Positions 1 to 6,230 of a stretch of 10,175 nt of DNA are shown here, in pieces. Source of the stretch: Paracoccaceae bacterium (GTDB lineage: Bacteria > Pseudomonadota > Alphaproteobacteria > Rhodobacterales > Rhodobacteraceae); the NCBI GenBank assembly GCA_024644285.1, contig JAHELH010000065.1, forward strand, positions 1 to 10,175. The letters run 5' to 3'. The notes below the pieces were generated by a model that was given only the letters and a program-made list of their open reading frames with translations, was not told the DNA's origin and did not search any database. Position 1 is the first letter of the stretch. The number at the start of each line of letters is the position of its first letter. The position numbers were made by a program, and so were the translations under genes.

Positions 1-358
1 TGGCCATGTCGGAGGCCAGACCCGGCTGCGGGAAGACCGCGACGTTGGGGGCCGAACCGGCCTCGGCATCGACCATGATCTGCTGTTCGAAACTGTCAGA
101 GCCGACATAGCGCACGTCGGCATTCGCGGCCTCGCCGAAATAGGCCAGCACCGCCTCGACGGCTTCCTGGTCGGGACCGAGCCACGGGCCGAACACCGTC
201 ACCTGCTCGCCGCCCAGATCGGTGGCGTCGGCATACGCGTTGTAGCTGTCCCAGTTGAACTCTCCCTCGCCGGGCGCGAACATCAGATGCCCCGCCGCGT
301 GCGCCATGCCGGTGGACAGCGCCAGAGCCGCCGTTCCCGCATAAAGCATGTATTTCAT
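1..358 (-). CDS. aglE: Alpha-glucoside ABC transporter substrate-binding protein, AglE-like (partial, C-terminus off the left edge)
   Basis: This is the periplasmic binding component of an ABC importer for glucosides; it would deliver the sugar to AglF/AglG/AglK-type membrane and ATPase partners, which are expected beyond the left edge. Only the first 119 residues are visible. They begin with a signal peptide (basic start, hydrophobic core, AHA-type cleavage site near residue 21). Next come AGHLMFAPGEG and FNWDSY, then VTVFGPWLGPDQEAVEAVL and a FEQQI..DAEAGS.PNVAVFPQPG stretch. These match the N-terminus of rhizobial AglE as I remember it. The ATG is preceded at good spacing by a strong Shine-Dalgarno site (GGGAGGA on the minus strand, 364-370). 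The gene is divergent from the LacI-type regulator and has an operator palindrome upstream, so it is probably repressed until the sugar is present. The exact substrate (sucrose, maltose, trehalose or other) cannot be read from this fragment. Confidence 0.85.
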   Translation of the reverse strand, partial: MKYMLYAGTAALALSTGMAHAAGHLMFAPGEGEFNWDSYNAYADATDLGGEQVTVFGPWLGPDQEAVEAVLAYFGEAANADVRYVGSDSFEQQIMVDAEAGSAPNVAVFPQPGLASDMA

Positions 359-425
359 TGGTATCCTCCCTATCGGATGCCGCTGCGGCATCCAGCGCAA
401 ATCCAGCGCGCCCCGAATTCGTTTC

Positions 426-437
426 CAAAGCGCTTTG
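426..437. promoter_or_regulatory. LacI-family operator (probable AglR site), aglE side
   Basis: The 12-base perfect palindrome CAAAGCGCTTTG has the central CG typical of LacI-family operators. It repeats the core of the site at 591-604. On the minus strand it follows a TTGACT element (complement of 470-475), with a poorly conserved -10 between them. A repressor bound here would sit near the transcription start of aglE and block it. Assignment to AglR is inferred from position and from the duplicated site. Confidence 0.75.
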
Positions 438-551
438 AGCCTCAATAGGCTGGGCCATTCCGCCGCGTGAGTCAATCCGCCAATTTCCGTTTTGGCAATA
501 AATCAAAGGGTTTTCTGCAACTGCCAAGCCGCAGCGCAGCATATTCGGCCT

Positions 552-581
552 TTGACGAAGCGCCCGAAATCGCCCTATCAT
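552..581 (+). promoter_or_regulatory. Candidate sigma70-type promoter for aglR
   Basis: TTGACG (552-557) and TATCAT (576-581) are separated by 18 bases. Transcription would start near 588-590, so the operator at 591-604 would cover the start site. This arrangement fits autorepression of aglR. The elements were seen directly; promoter activity is inferred. Confidence 0.5.
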
Positions 582-590
582 GGCAAATGT

Positions 591-604
591 TCAAAGCGCT
601 TTGA
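591..604. promoter_or_regulatory. LacI-family operator (probable AglR site), aglR side
   Basis: TCAAAGCGCTTTGA is a perfect 14-base palindrome ending 12 bases before the aglR ATG. It shares its 12-base core with the site at 426-437, about 165 bases away. Two such sites could allow looping by a tetrameric or bridged repressor. It occupies the place where a Shine-Dalgarno site would lie, and no good ribosome site is seen for aglR. Confidence 0.8.
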
Positions 605-616
605 AACCAGTTGACG

Positions 617-1666
617 ATGAAACTCAAAGAGTTGGCTCGCAACCTCGGGCTGTCGCAGACCACCGTAAGCCGTGCGCTCAACGGCTATCCGGAAGTGGCC
701 GAATCAACCCGCGCGCGAGTGCTTGCGGCGGCAAGGGAGCTCAACTACCGTCCGAACACTCGCGCCCAGGGCTTGGCGACCGGCCGCGCCCGCGCCGTCG
801 GGCACATCCTGCCGCTGGGCCACATGAACGAGATCGTGAACCCGGTTTTCTCGGACTTCATTGCCGGGGCCAGCGAGGTCTACCTCAAGAACGGCTATGA
901 CCTTGTGCTGTCCGTCGTCAGCGAAGCCGAGGAAGAGACGATCTATCGCCAAATGGCTAGCCGCGGCACGGTGGACGGGCTGATCGTCCAGGTCCCGCGG
1001 GTCGCCGACAACCGGATCGCGATGTTGCGCGAGACAGGCCTGCCCTTCGTCATGCATGGCCGCGCCGCCGAACCCGAGGACAGCTACGACTGGATCGACA
1101 TCAACAACCGCCGTGCCTTCCGCCGCGCCACCGAGTTCCTGCTGGACCTTGGACATACCCGCATCGCGCTGGTCAACGGCCTTCGGACCCTGGACTTCGC
1201 CGCGCGCCGCCATGCCGGCTACGAAGAGGCGCTTGCGCATCGCGGGGTGAGGCCGGACGCGCGGCTCGGCCATTTCGACGACATGACCGAGGGCTTCGGG
1301 TACGAGGCTGCGAGGAAGAGCCTGGCGCTCGAAGACCCGGCCACCGCTTTCCTGTGCTCTTCGATGATCATCGGTCTCGGCGTGCGCCGCGCCATCGAGG
1401 AGCGCGGCCTGCGGCTGGGCCGGGACGTGTCGGTCATCTGCCACGACGACGAACTGAGCTATCTGAGCAATGGCGGCGACGTGCCGATCTTCACCGCGAC
1501 GCGGTCCTCGGTCCGGCTGGCGGGCCGGCTATGTGCCGAGCGGGTCCTGTCGCTGATCGCCGATCCCGGCCAGGCGCCGCAGCAAACGCTGCTGCAGGTT
1601 GAACTGACCGTGGGCCAGTCCACGGGACCGGTCCCGGCGCGGCAGAGGCCGCGGTCCGCTTCGTAA
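617..1666 (+). CDS. aglR: LacI-family transcriptional regulator, AglR-like
   Basis: This is a LacI/GalR-family repressor of 349 residues, a normal length. Residues 1-47 hold the helix-turn-helix (KELARNLGLSQTTVSRALNGYPEV, then TRARVLAAARELNYRPN). The hinge helix (ARAQGLATG-like) follows near residues 49-56. The rest is a periplasmic-binding-protein-like sensor domain. The N-terminus closely resembles rhizobial AglR. The ATG at 617 was chosen over an in-frame TTG at 611 because the family starts MxLKELA. No clear ribosome site precedes it, and the candidate promoter would give a leader of under 30 bases. It is divergent from aglE, with matching palindromes beside both genes, so it probably represses aglE and itself and is released by a glucoside. 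A 14-base palindrome (CGGGACCGGTCCCG, 1623-1636) lies inside its last codons. The family is certain; the AglR name rests on similarity and context. Confidence 0.9.
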   Translation: MKLKELARNLGLSQTTVSRALNGYPEVAESTRARVLAAARELNYRPNTRAQGLATGRARAVGHILPLGHMNEIVNPVFSDFIAGASEVYLKNGYDLVLSVVSEAEEETIYRQMASRGTVDGLIVQVPRVADNRIAMLRETGLPFVMHGRAAEPEDSYDWIDINNRRAFRRATEFLLDLGHTRIALVNGLRTLDFAARRHAGYEEALAHRGVRPDARLGHFDDMTEGFGYEAARKSLALEDPATAFLCSSMIIGLGVRRAIEERGLRLGRDVSVICHDDELSYLSNGGDVPIFTATRSSVRLAGRLCAERVLSLIADPGQAPQQTLLQVELTVGQSTGPVPARQRPRSAS

Positions 1667-1697
1667 ATTTCGCGCTTTTCTTGCCACGCTCGGGCCG

Positions 1698-1717
1698 CGG
1701 CGGCATTCCGGCCGCCG
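1698..1717 (+). other. GC-rich hairpin downstream of aglR
   Basis: CGGCGGC and GCCGCCG form a perfect seven-base-pair stem with a six-base loop, about 30 bases after the aglR stop. It has no following T-run, so it is at best a weak or Rho-assisted terminator or an RNA stabilising structure that could reduce read-through into the glucosidase gene. Confidence 0.3.
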
Positions 1718-1738
1718 GACTGCCTGGGGGAAGTGACC

Positions 1739-1807
1739 ATGAAGAACACGGTCTTTGCAGTGGCGATCAGAACCGTTCCTTCGACCCGCGCCTTGGCCAC
1801 GCCGTGA
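1739..1807 (+). CDS. Possible 22-residue small ORF or remnant in the aglR-glucosidase gap
   Basis: An ATG is preceded at five bases by a good ribosome site (GGGGGAAG, 1726-1733). It encodes MKNTVFAVAIRTVPSTRALATP and then a TGA. No known family was recognised. The 342-base gap between aglR and the glucosidase gene holds no other convincing gene. After the TGA a different frame stays open to a TAG at 1924-1926 with mostly G or C at third positions. The whole could therefore be a small gene broken by a frameshift, a leader peptide, or chance. Confidence 0.25.
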   Translation: MKNTVFAVAIRTVPSTRALATP

Positions 1808-2008
1808 CCGTGGGCAAGAGCGGTTGTCTTCGCGTCGATCACGGCAGGCTGGGCCTGCCGCTGATGGAGGGCGAGCAGATGGCTGCGGCCGGCGAGGCCG
1901 CTCTGGCGCGGCCGTTGGCACGGTAGCGCCGAACCGGTTGACCCTAGGCGCGGCCCGCCGGCGCCGCTATAGCGAGTGGACCTGCCAGCGTTCACTGCCG
2001 AGGCCGCC

Positions 2009-3340
2009 ATGGAAAACACCCGCGCCGATTTCCCGCCCGGTTTCGTCTTCGGCGCGGCGACCTCGTCCTACCAGATCGAGGGGCACGGCTTCGGCGGGGC
2101 CGGATCGACCCACTGGGACACCTTCGCCGCCACGCCGGGCAACGTGGTGCGCGCCGAGAACGGCGCGCGCGCCTGTGACCACTATCACCGGTACGAAGAG
2201 GATCTCGACCTCGCGGCGGCGATGAATCTCGACGCCTACCGGTTCTCGACCTCCTGGGCGCGGGTGATGCCGGACGGCGTGACGGTCAACCCCGAGGGAC
2301 TGGATTTCTATGACCGGCTGGCGGACGCGATCTGCGCGCGCGAACTGAAGCCCTACGTGACGCTCTACCATTGGGAAATGCCCTCGGCGCTGGCCGACCA
2401 GGGCGGCTGGCGCAACCGCGACGTGGCCGGCTGGTTCGCCGATTTCACGCAAACCGTGATGGCCCGCATCGGCGACCGGATGCATGCCGCGTCGCCGATC
2501 AACGAGCCCTGGTGCGTGGCATGGCTGTCACATTTCCTGGGCCACCACGCGCCGGGGCTGCGCGACATCCGCGCCGCGGCCCGCGCGATGCACCATATCC
2601 TGCTGGCCCATGGCCGCGCCATCGAGACGATGCGCGGGCTGGGCATGAAGAACCTCGGCGCCGTCACCAACCACGAATTCGTCGCCCCCGCAGACGACAG
2701 CGAGGCGGCGGCCGAGGCCGCGCGGCTCTATGACGGGATCTACAACCGGTGGTTCCTCGGCGGCATCCGCAACGGCGAATACCCGGCCGACGTGCTCGAG
2801 GGGCTGGCGCCGCACATGCCCGAGAACTGGCAGGACGACATGGCGCTGATCTCGCAGCCGGTCGATTGGCTGGGGATCAACTACTACACCCGCAAACTGA
2901 TCGGACCGGGCGAAAGCGGCCTTTTCGGCGACTTCGCCGAATCCGTGGGGGATCTGCCGCAGACCAGCATGGGGTGGGAGGTCTATCCGCAAGGCATCCA
3001 TCACTTTCTGGCTCGAGTGAACAACGACTACGCCCGCGGGCTGCCGATCTTCATCACCGAGAACGGCATGTCGTCGGACGACCGGCTTGAGAATGGCGCG
3101 GTCGAGGACAGCCAGCGCATCGCCTATCTGGATGGACATCTGGCGCAGGTGCGCCGCGCCATTGCCGAGGGGGCCAATGTGGGCGGCTATTTCATCTGGT
3201 CGCTTCTGGACAATTACGAATGGGCGCTGGGCTATGAGAAGCGGTTCGGCCTGATCCACGTCGACTTCGCCAGCTTGAAGCGCACGCCGAAAGCGTCCTA
3301 TCACCGGCTGCAGACCGCCCTTCGCCACAGCCAGGGATAG
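2009..3340 (+). CDS. GH1 family beta-glucosidase
   Basis: This enzyme hydrolyses beta-glucosides to free glucose by a retaining mechanism. It has 443 residues, typical of bacterial GH1 enzymes. The start is FPPGFVFGAATSSYQIEG, the family signature. Later come YRFSTSWARVMP, TLYHWEMPSAL, NEPW with the acid/base Glu166, and FITENG with the nucleophile Glu351. The C-terminal part has GYFIWSLLDNYEWALGYEKRFGLIHVDF. There is no signal peptide, so it acts in the cytoplasm on imported sugar. The ATG at 2009 follows GAGG (2000-2003) at five bases; an in-frame GTG at 1976 would add 11 residues that do not look like the family. The glucokinase gene starts seven bases after its stop, so the two are co-transcribed. 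A TATAGC element (1968-1973) lies upstream, but no well-spaced -35 and no copy of the AglR palindrome was found. It may depend on read-through from aglR. Family assignment is certain; the natural substrate is unknown. Confidence 0.95.
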   Translation: MENTRADFPPGFVFGAATSSYQIEGHGFGGAGSTHWDTFAATPGNVVRAENGARACDHYHRYEEDLDLAAAMNLDAYRFSTSWARVMPDGVTVNPEGLDFYDRLADAICARELKPYVTLYHWEMPSALADQGGWRNRDVAGWFADFTQTVMARIGDRMHAASPINEPWCVAWLSHFLGHHAPGLRDIRAAARAMHHILLAHGRAIETMRGLGMKNLGAVTNHEFVAPADDSEAAAEAARLYDGIYNRWFLGGIRNGEYPADVLEGLAPHMPENWQDDMALISQPVDWLGINYYTRKLIGPGESGLFGDFAESVGDLPQTSMGWEVYPQGIHHFLARVNNDYARGLPIFITENGMSSDDRLENGAVEDSQRIAYLDGHLAQVRRAIAEGANVGGYFIWSLLDNYEWALGYEKRFGLIHVDFASLKRTPKASYHRLQTALRHSQG

Positions 3341-3347
3341 TTTCGCG

Positions 3348-4325
3348 ATGTCCGCCCCCCGCCCCGCCGATACCTATTCGCTGGTCGCCGATATCGGCGG
3401 CACCAATACCCGCGTCGCGCTGGCGGAGGGGATACGTCTTTTGCCCGAGACGGTGCGGAAATACCCCAACCGCGAGTATCCGGGTCTGGAGACGGTGCTG
3501 CGCAAGTTCCTCGACGACGAGGGCGGCGTCGATTGCCGCGGCGCCTGCGTCGCCGTGGCCGGCCCGGTGCGCGATGGGCGCGGCACGATGACCAATCTCG
3601 ACTGGACCATCGACCGCGAGACGCTGGCGCGGGCGGCACGGGCCGACACGGTCTCGATCCTCAACGACCTTCAGGCGCAGGGCCATGCCCTGGAACATCT
3701 GTCGGACGACAATCTTCGCGTGGTCATCGAGCCGCCCGAGCACAGCCCGCTGGCGGCGCGGCTGGTGATCGGGGTCGGCACCGGGTTCAATGCAGCCCCG
3801 GTCTATTCCACCGCAGCGGGCAAGCTGGTCACCCCGTCGGAGGCCGGCCACGCCAACATGCCGATCCGCACCGAGGCCGAGTTGCGGCTGTGCCATTTCG
3901 TCGAGACCGCGCACGGATTCCCGGCGATCGAGGACGTCCTGTCGGGGCGCGGCCTGGAACGCATCTACGCCTGGCTGGGCCACGAGGCGGGCGAACCGTC
4001 CGAGGCGAGCGCGGCGGATATCATGGGGCGGCTCGAGGACGGGTCGGACGCCCGGGCAGAGGAAGCCGCGCGCCTGTTCGTGCGCATCCTTGGCGCAGTG
4101 GCGGGCAACCTGTCGCTGATCCACCTGCCGTTCGGCGGGGTGTACTTTTCAGGCGGCGTCGCCCGCGCCTTCGCGCCGCATCTCGACCGCTTCGGATTTC
4201 CCGAAGCGTTCCGCGACAAGGGGCGGTTCGCCGGATTCATGAAGAACTTCGGCGTTTCGGTGATCGAGGACGATTTCGCCGCACTGACCGGCTGCGCCAG
4301 CCACCTTGCGGCGCTGACAGCCTAA
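3348..4325 (+). CDS. glk: Glucokinase (E. coli Glk type)
   Basis: It phosphorylates glucose with ATP to glucose 6-phosphate, feeding central sugar metabolism (Entner-Doudoroff in most Rhodobacteraceae). The protein is 325 residues, the usual length. The phosphate-binding motif DIGGTNTRVAL lies at residues 15-25. The catalytic Asp107 is in ILNDLQAQG, equivalent to the LNDF region of E. coli Glk. VIGVGTGFNAAPV, then SEAGHANMP and a glycine-rich GGVYFSGGVAR follow in family order. It begins seven bases after the glucosidase stop. An AGGGA inside the end of that gene may serve as ribosome site, so translation is probably coupled. With the glucosidase and the AglE importer it completes uptake, hydrolysis and activation of glucose. 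It lacks the ROK-family zinc motif, so it belongs to the Glk family rather than ROK. Confidence 0.95.
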   Translation: MSAPRPADTYSLVADIGGTNTRVALAEGIRLLPETVRKYPNREYPGLETVLRKFLDDEGGVDCRGACVAVAGPVRDGRGTMTNLDWTIDRETLARAARADTVSILNDLQAQGHALEHLSDDNLRVVIEPPEHSPLAARLVIGVGTGFNAAPVYSTAAGKLVTPSEAGHANMPIRTEAELRLCHFVETAHGFPAIEDVLSGRGLERIYAWLGHEAGEPSEASAADIMGRLEDGSDARAEEAARLFVRILGAVAGNLSLIHLPFGGVYFSGGVARAFAPHLDRFGFPEAFRDKGRFAGFMKNFGVSVIEDDFAALTGCASHLAALTA

Positions 4326-4378
4326 ACGCTGCGTTAACTCCCGGTCGCTAGTCTGGCCTTGCAGCGACGGGACGGAAC

Positions 4379-4765
4379 ATGGCTCTGCGAACGGACATTC
4401 GGGTTCTGGTGGTCGACGATATGGCTGTCAGCCGCCAGCTCCTCGGTCAGATGCTGGATCACATGGGCATCGGCCAGGTGGATATCTGCGCGGGCGGCGA
4501 GGATGCGCTCGCCACGCTCAAGCGGCAGCCGTTCGACCTGGTGATATCCGACATGGCGATGCCCGGAATGGACGGGGTCGAGCTGTTGAAGCGGATGAAC
4601 TGCATCGACCGCTGCCGCAAGACGCGTTTCGTTCTGACCAGCGGCAACGACGTCTCGCCCCACCTCGACGAGGCCCGCCGGCACGGCCTGCGCGGCGTGC
4701 TGATCAAACCCTTCGACATCGAGTCGCTTCTCAGATGCGTCGAAGGGGCCGTGGGGCGAATCTGA
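4379..4765 (+). CDS. Single-domain CheY-like response regulator
   Basis: This is a 128-residue receiver domain with no output domain. The acidic pair Asp13-Asp14 (LVVDD), the phosphoacceptor Asp58 (VISDMAMPGMDG), Thr87 (LTSG) and Lys110 (IKPFD) are all present, so it should accept a phosphate from a histidine kinase or phosphotransferase. It acts in the cytoplasm by protein-protein contact, as CheY or Spo0F do. No kinase lies nearby, so it is an orphan. It starts 53 bases after glk with its own ribosome site (ACGGGA, 4367-4372) and could be transcribed separately or by read-through. The target, whether motility, a phosphorelay or other, cannot be read from the sequence. A link to sugar metabolism is only positional. 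Confidence 0.9.
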   Translation: MALRTDIRVLVVDDMAVSRQLLGQMLDHMGIGQVDICAGGEDALATLKRQPFDLVISDMAMPGMDGVELLKRMNCIDRCRKTRFVLTSGNDVSPHLDEARRHGLRGVLIKPFDIESLLRCVEGAVGRI

Positions 4766-4768
4766 CGA

Positions 4769-4786
4769 GGGGATCGGGCGATCTCC
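4769..4786. terminator. Candidate hairpin in a convergent gap (bidirectional terminator?)
   Basis: The 43 bases between the two converging genes contain a seven-pair stem (GGGGATC against GATCTCC, one G-T pair) with a GGGC loop. The position is right for a shared terminator, but no T-run follows on either strand, so its strength is doubtful. Confidence 0.4.
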
Positions 4787-4808
4787 GGTGTCGTCCGCCC
4801 GCAGGCCG

Positions 4809-5561
4809 TCAGGCGAGCGCCTGCCAGATCAGGCGCAGCGCGATCACCACCAGCAATCCCAGGATGATACGGTCGAAGGTCGCGCGTGATAGCCGCGCGG
4901 CAAGCCAGGCGCCCAGCGGCATCCCGGCCAGAAGCGGCAGCATTGCCGCCATCCCCCACAGCAGGCGCGGGCCGTCCATCAGGCCGAGCCAGTAAAGCGC
5001 CGGAATCTGCGCCGCCGCCATTGCGGCGAAGAAGACCGAGATCGTGGCGATGAAGACCGGCCGTGCCAGCCCCATCGCGTTCAGGAACGTCACGGAGACC
5101 GGCGCCGACACCCCGGTCGCGCCCTGTAGCATGCCGCCAAGCAGACCGGCCCAGCCGACCAGCCGGTTGGCCCGCGCCTCGCTCAGCACCCAATGCGGGC
5201 GGGACAGACGGAACCCGACATAGGCGAACACCACGCCCGCCACGGCCAGCAGCAACAGGTTCGCCGGCAGCCGGGCCAGTATCCAGGACCCTGCGGCCGC
5301 GCCGGCCCCGCCGGCCCCGGCGAAGACCCAGGTGAACCGCGGCGCGGCCTGGTGCGCGCGGTATTGCCAGCCCTGCCAGATATTGAGCAGCAGGCCCGGC
5401 ACCGCGAAGGTCACGACGGCAATCTCGACACCGAAGAACACCGCCATGACGGGCACGGCCAGGATCGGCGCGCCCGCCCCTGTCGCGCCCTTCAGGACAC
5501 CGCCCAGGGCCAACGCGGCGGCGGCCAGGCCGAGTTCGGTCAATGGCAAGGTGTCGAGCAT
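4809..5561 (-). CDS. TauE/SafE-family membrane permease
   Basis: This inner-membrane protein belongs to the TauE/SafE family (PF01925), whose members export sulfite, sulfoacetate and related organic anions or move other small anions. It has 250 residues that are almost entirely hydrophobic, with about seven to eight membrane segments. The family's internal duplication is clear: KGATGAGAP at residues 24-32 and QGATGVSAP at 146-154, each inside a membrane helix. The start at 5561 was chosen because the first helix begins close to it; it has only a weak upstream purine run (GGAAAAGG) at long spacing. An in-frame ATG at 5591 would add ten residues and is possible. The gene converges on the response regulator and diverges from the sphingolipid cluster. 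No sulfur-metabolism gene is next to it, so the substrate is unknown. Confidence 0.88.
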   Translation of the reverse strand: MLDTLPLTELGLAAAALALGGVLKGATGAGAPILAVPVMAVFFGVEIAVVTFAVPGLLLNIWQGWQYRAHQAAPRFTWVFAGAGGAGAAAGSWILARLPANLLLLAVAGVVFAYVGFRLSRPHWVLSEARANRLVGWAGLLGGMLQGATGVSAPVSVTFLNAMGLARPVFIATISVFFAAMAAAQIPALYWLGLMDGPRLLWGMAAMLPLLAGMPLGAWLAARLSRATFDRIILGLLVVIALRLIWQALA

Positions 5562-5968
5562 CGGCGCAGCAGCCTTTTCCGGCGCGGCCATGCGCCCCGG
5601 ACTGTCTGCGCCGCGGACTGCAAATTGACAAGCGGGACGCCGGGGCCCGGGCCGCGCGACAGCGCCGATGGTGCGCAGGCTGCCTCGGCAGTTTATTGCC
5701 GACGTCCGCCGCCGAACCCGCCCGCATCCGCGGGATCGGCTCCGCCGGTTGCGCGGATAGCGGGCTTCGCCGGCTGCCGCGGTCAGCTGCACCCAGGGTT
5801 TGCAGCTCGCGCGGCTTGGCGGACCCCGAACCGGGCGCGGCGGCCGGCGGCGAGCATAAGCCGCTGTAATGGTTCGGCTTCGGACAAGGGCCGGGCCGCA
5901 AGTGACGTGGGTGCCCGGTGCCTGGCCCGGTGCCGCAGGGTGCGAAGGCAGGCGACAGGAGCCCTCCG

Positions 5969-5990
5969 AACCGGCGTCGCGACACCGGTT
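5969..5990. promoter_or_regulatory. Near-perfect 22-base inverted repeat
   Basis: Arms AACCGG and CCGGTT enclose a central palindrome GTCGCGAC; ten of eleven base pairs match, with one mismatch on each side of the core. It lies in the noncoding stretch, about 240 bases before the serine palmitoyltransferase start and about 400 bases before the permease start on the other strand. It could be an operator for a dimeric or tetrameric regulator. The regulator is unknown. Confidence 0.4.
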
Positions 5991-6010
5991 TGCGTTATGT
6001 GCAACACCTC

Positions 6011-6061
6011 GGGGCAAAGCCGTTACGCCGCACTGCGGCGATATTGCCAAGCCGCTGCCCC
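6011..6061. other. Nested inverted repeats (hairpin-rich segment)
   Basis: A perfect six-pair stem CGCCGC/GCGGCG with an ACT loop (6026-6040) sits inside an outer pair GGCAA (6013-6017) and TTGCC (6044-6048). GGGGC (6011-6015) and GCCCC (6057-6061) can pair as an alternative. It lies upstream of the predicted promoter, so it would be outside the main transcript unless transcription starts earlier. Confidence 0.3.
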
Positions 6062-6118
6062 CTGCCTATCACTCACCAACCATTTCAGCGCGTTACAGTG
6101 CTCGTGCGGGGGATCTTT

Positions 6119-6148
6119 TTGACTTGTCAAACCCGGTGCCGGTATTGT
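6119..6148 (+). promoter_or_regulatory. Candidate promoter of the sphingolipid cluster, with dyad over the -35
   Basis: TTGACT (6119-6124) and TATTGT (6143-6148) are separated by 18 bases, giving a leader of about 75 bases before the ATG at 6231. The -35 lies inside a perfect palindrome TTTGACTTGTCAAA (6118-6131), which might bind a regulator that competes with RNA polymerase. The region is noticeably richer in A and T than its surroundings. Confidence 0.5.
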
Positions 6149-6230
6149 TGGTGTGGACATCAGTGCTGTATTGGCGCAAACAATTGATCCGCTGGGGCGG
6201 ACCGGGCAGTGGCTGCCACGGAGGGACAGA

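Larger units (their letters stand above)
5592..6117. other. Long stretch without a credible gene between divergent transcription units
   Basis: About 530 bases with no convincing coding sequence. Open frames cross it on both strands, but their products are rich in Arg, Pro and Ala and resemble no family. The stretch contains a 10-base direct repeat (GCCCGGTGCC at 5913-5922 and 5925-5934), a 22-base dyad (5969-5990) and a nested hairpin region (6011-6061). It probably holds control elements for the divergent permease gene and the sphingolipid cluster. A decayed gene cannot be excluded. Confidence 0.5.

Noticed and set aside
1938..1973. TTGACC (1938-1943) with TATAGC (1968-1973) as a promoter for the glucosidase
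   Set aside because: The 24-base spacing is too long for a normal sigma70 promoter; the -10-like element may still work with a poorer -35, so it was mentioned only in the gene entry.
1976..2008. GTG start adding 11 residues to the beta-glucosidase
   Set aside because: The extra residues do not fit the GH1 N-terminus, while the ATG at 2009 has GAGG at five bases and begins right before the conserved FPPGFVFG block.
2528..4124. Long minus-strand open frames opposite the glucosidase and glucokinase genes
   Set aside because: Both plus-strand genes carry complete catalytic motifs; the reverse frames have no ribosome site or family features.
5913..5934. Direct repeat GCCCGGTGCC twice with a 12-base period, considered as iterons or a CRISPR fragment
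   Set aside because: Only two short units in GC-rich sequence; no further copies, no spacers and no associated genes.
4459..5985. Minus-strand open frame of 508 codons across the response regulator and permease region
   Set aside because: It overlaps two well-supported genes in other frames, and the product is rich in Arg, Gly and Pro with no recognisable domain. It is a shadow of high-GC coding sequence.
5193..6122. Plus-strand open frame of 309 codons through the permease gene and the noncoding stretch
   Set aside because: Half of it is antisense to the TauE/SafE gene and the remainder is low-complexity Arg/Pro/Ala sequence with no family resemblance.
6153..6230. N-terminal extension of serine palmitoyltransferase from a GTG at 6153
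   Set aside because: No ribosome site precedes it, it would start about at the predicted transcription start, and the ATG at 6231 has a strong GGAGGG site at correct spacing.
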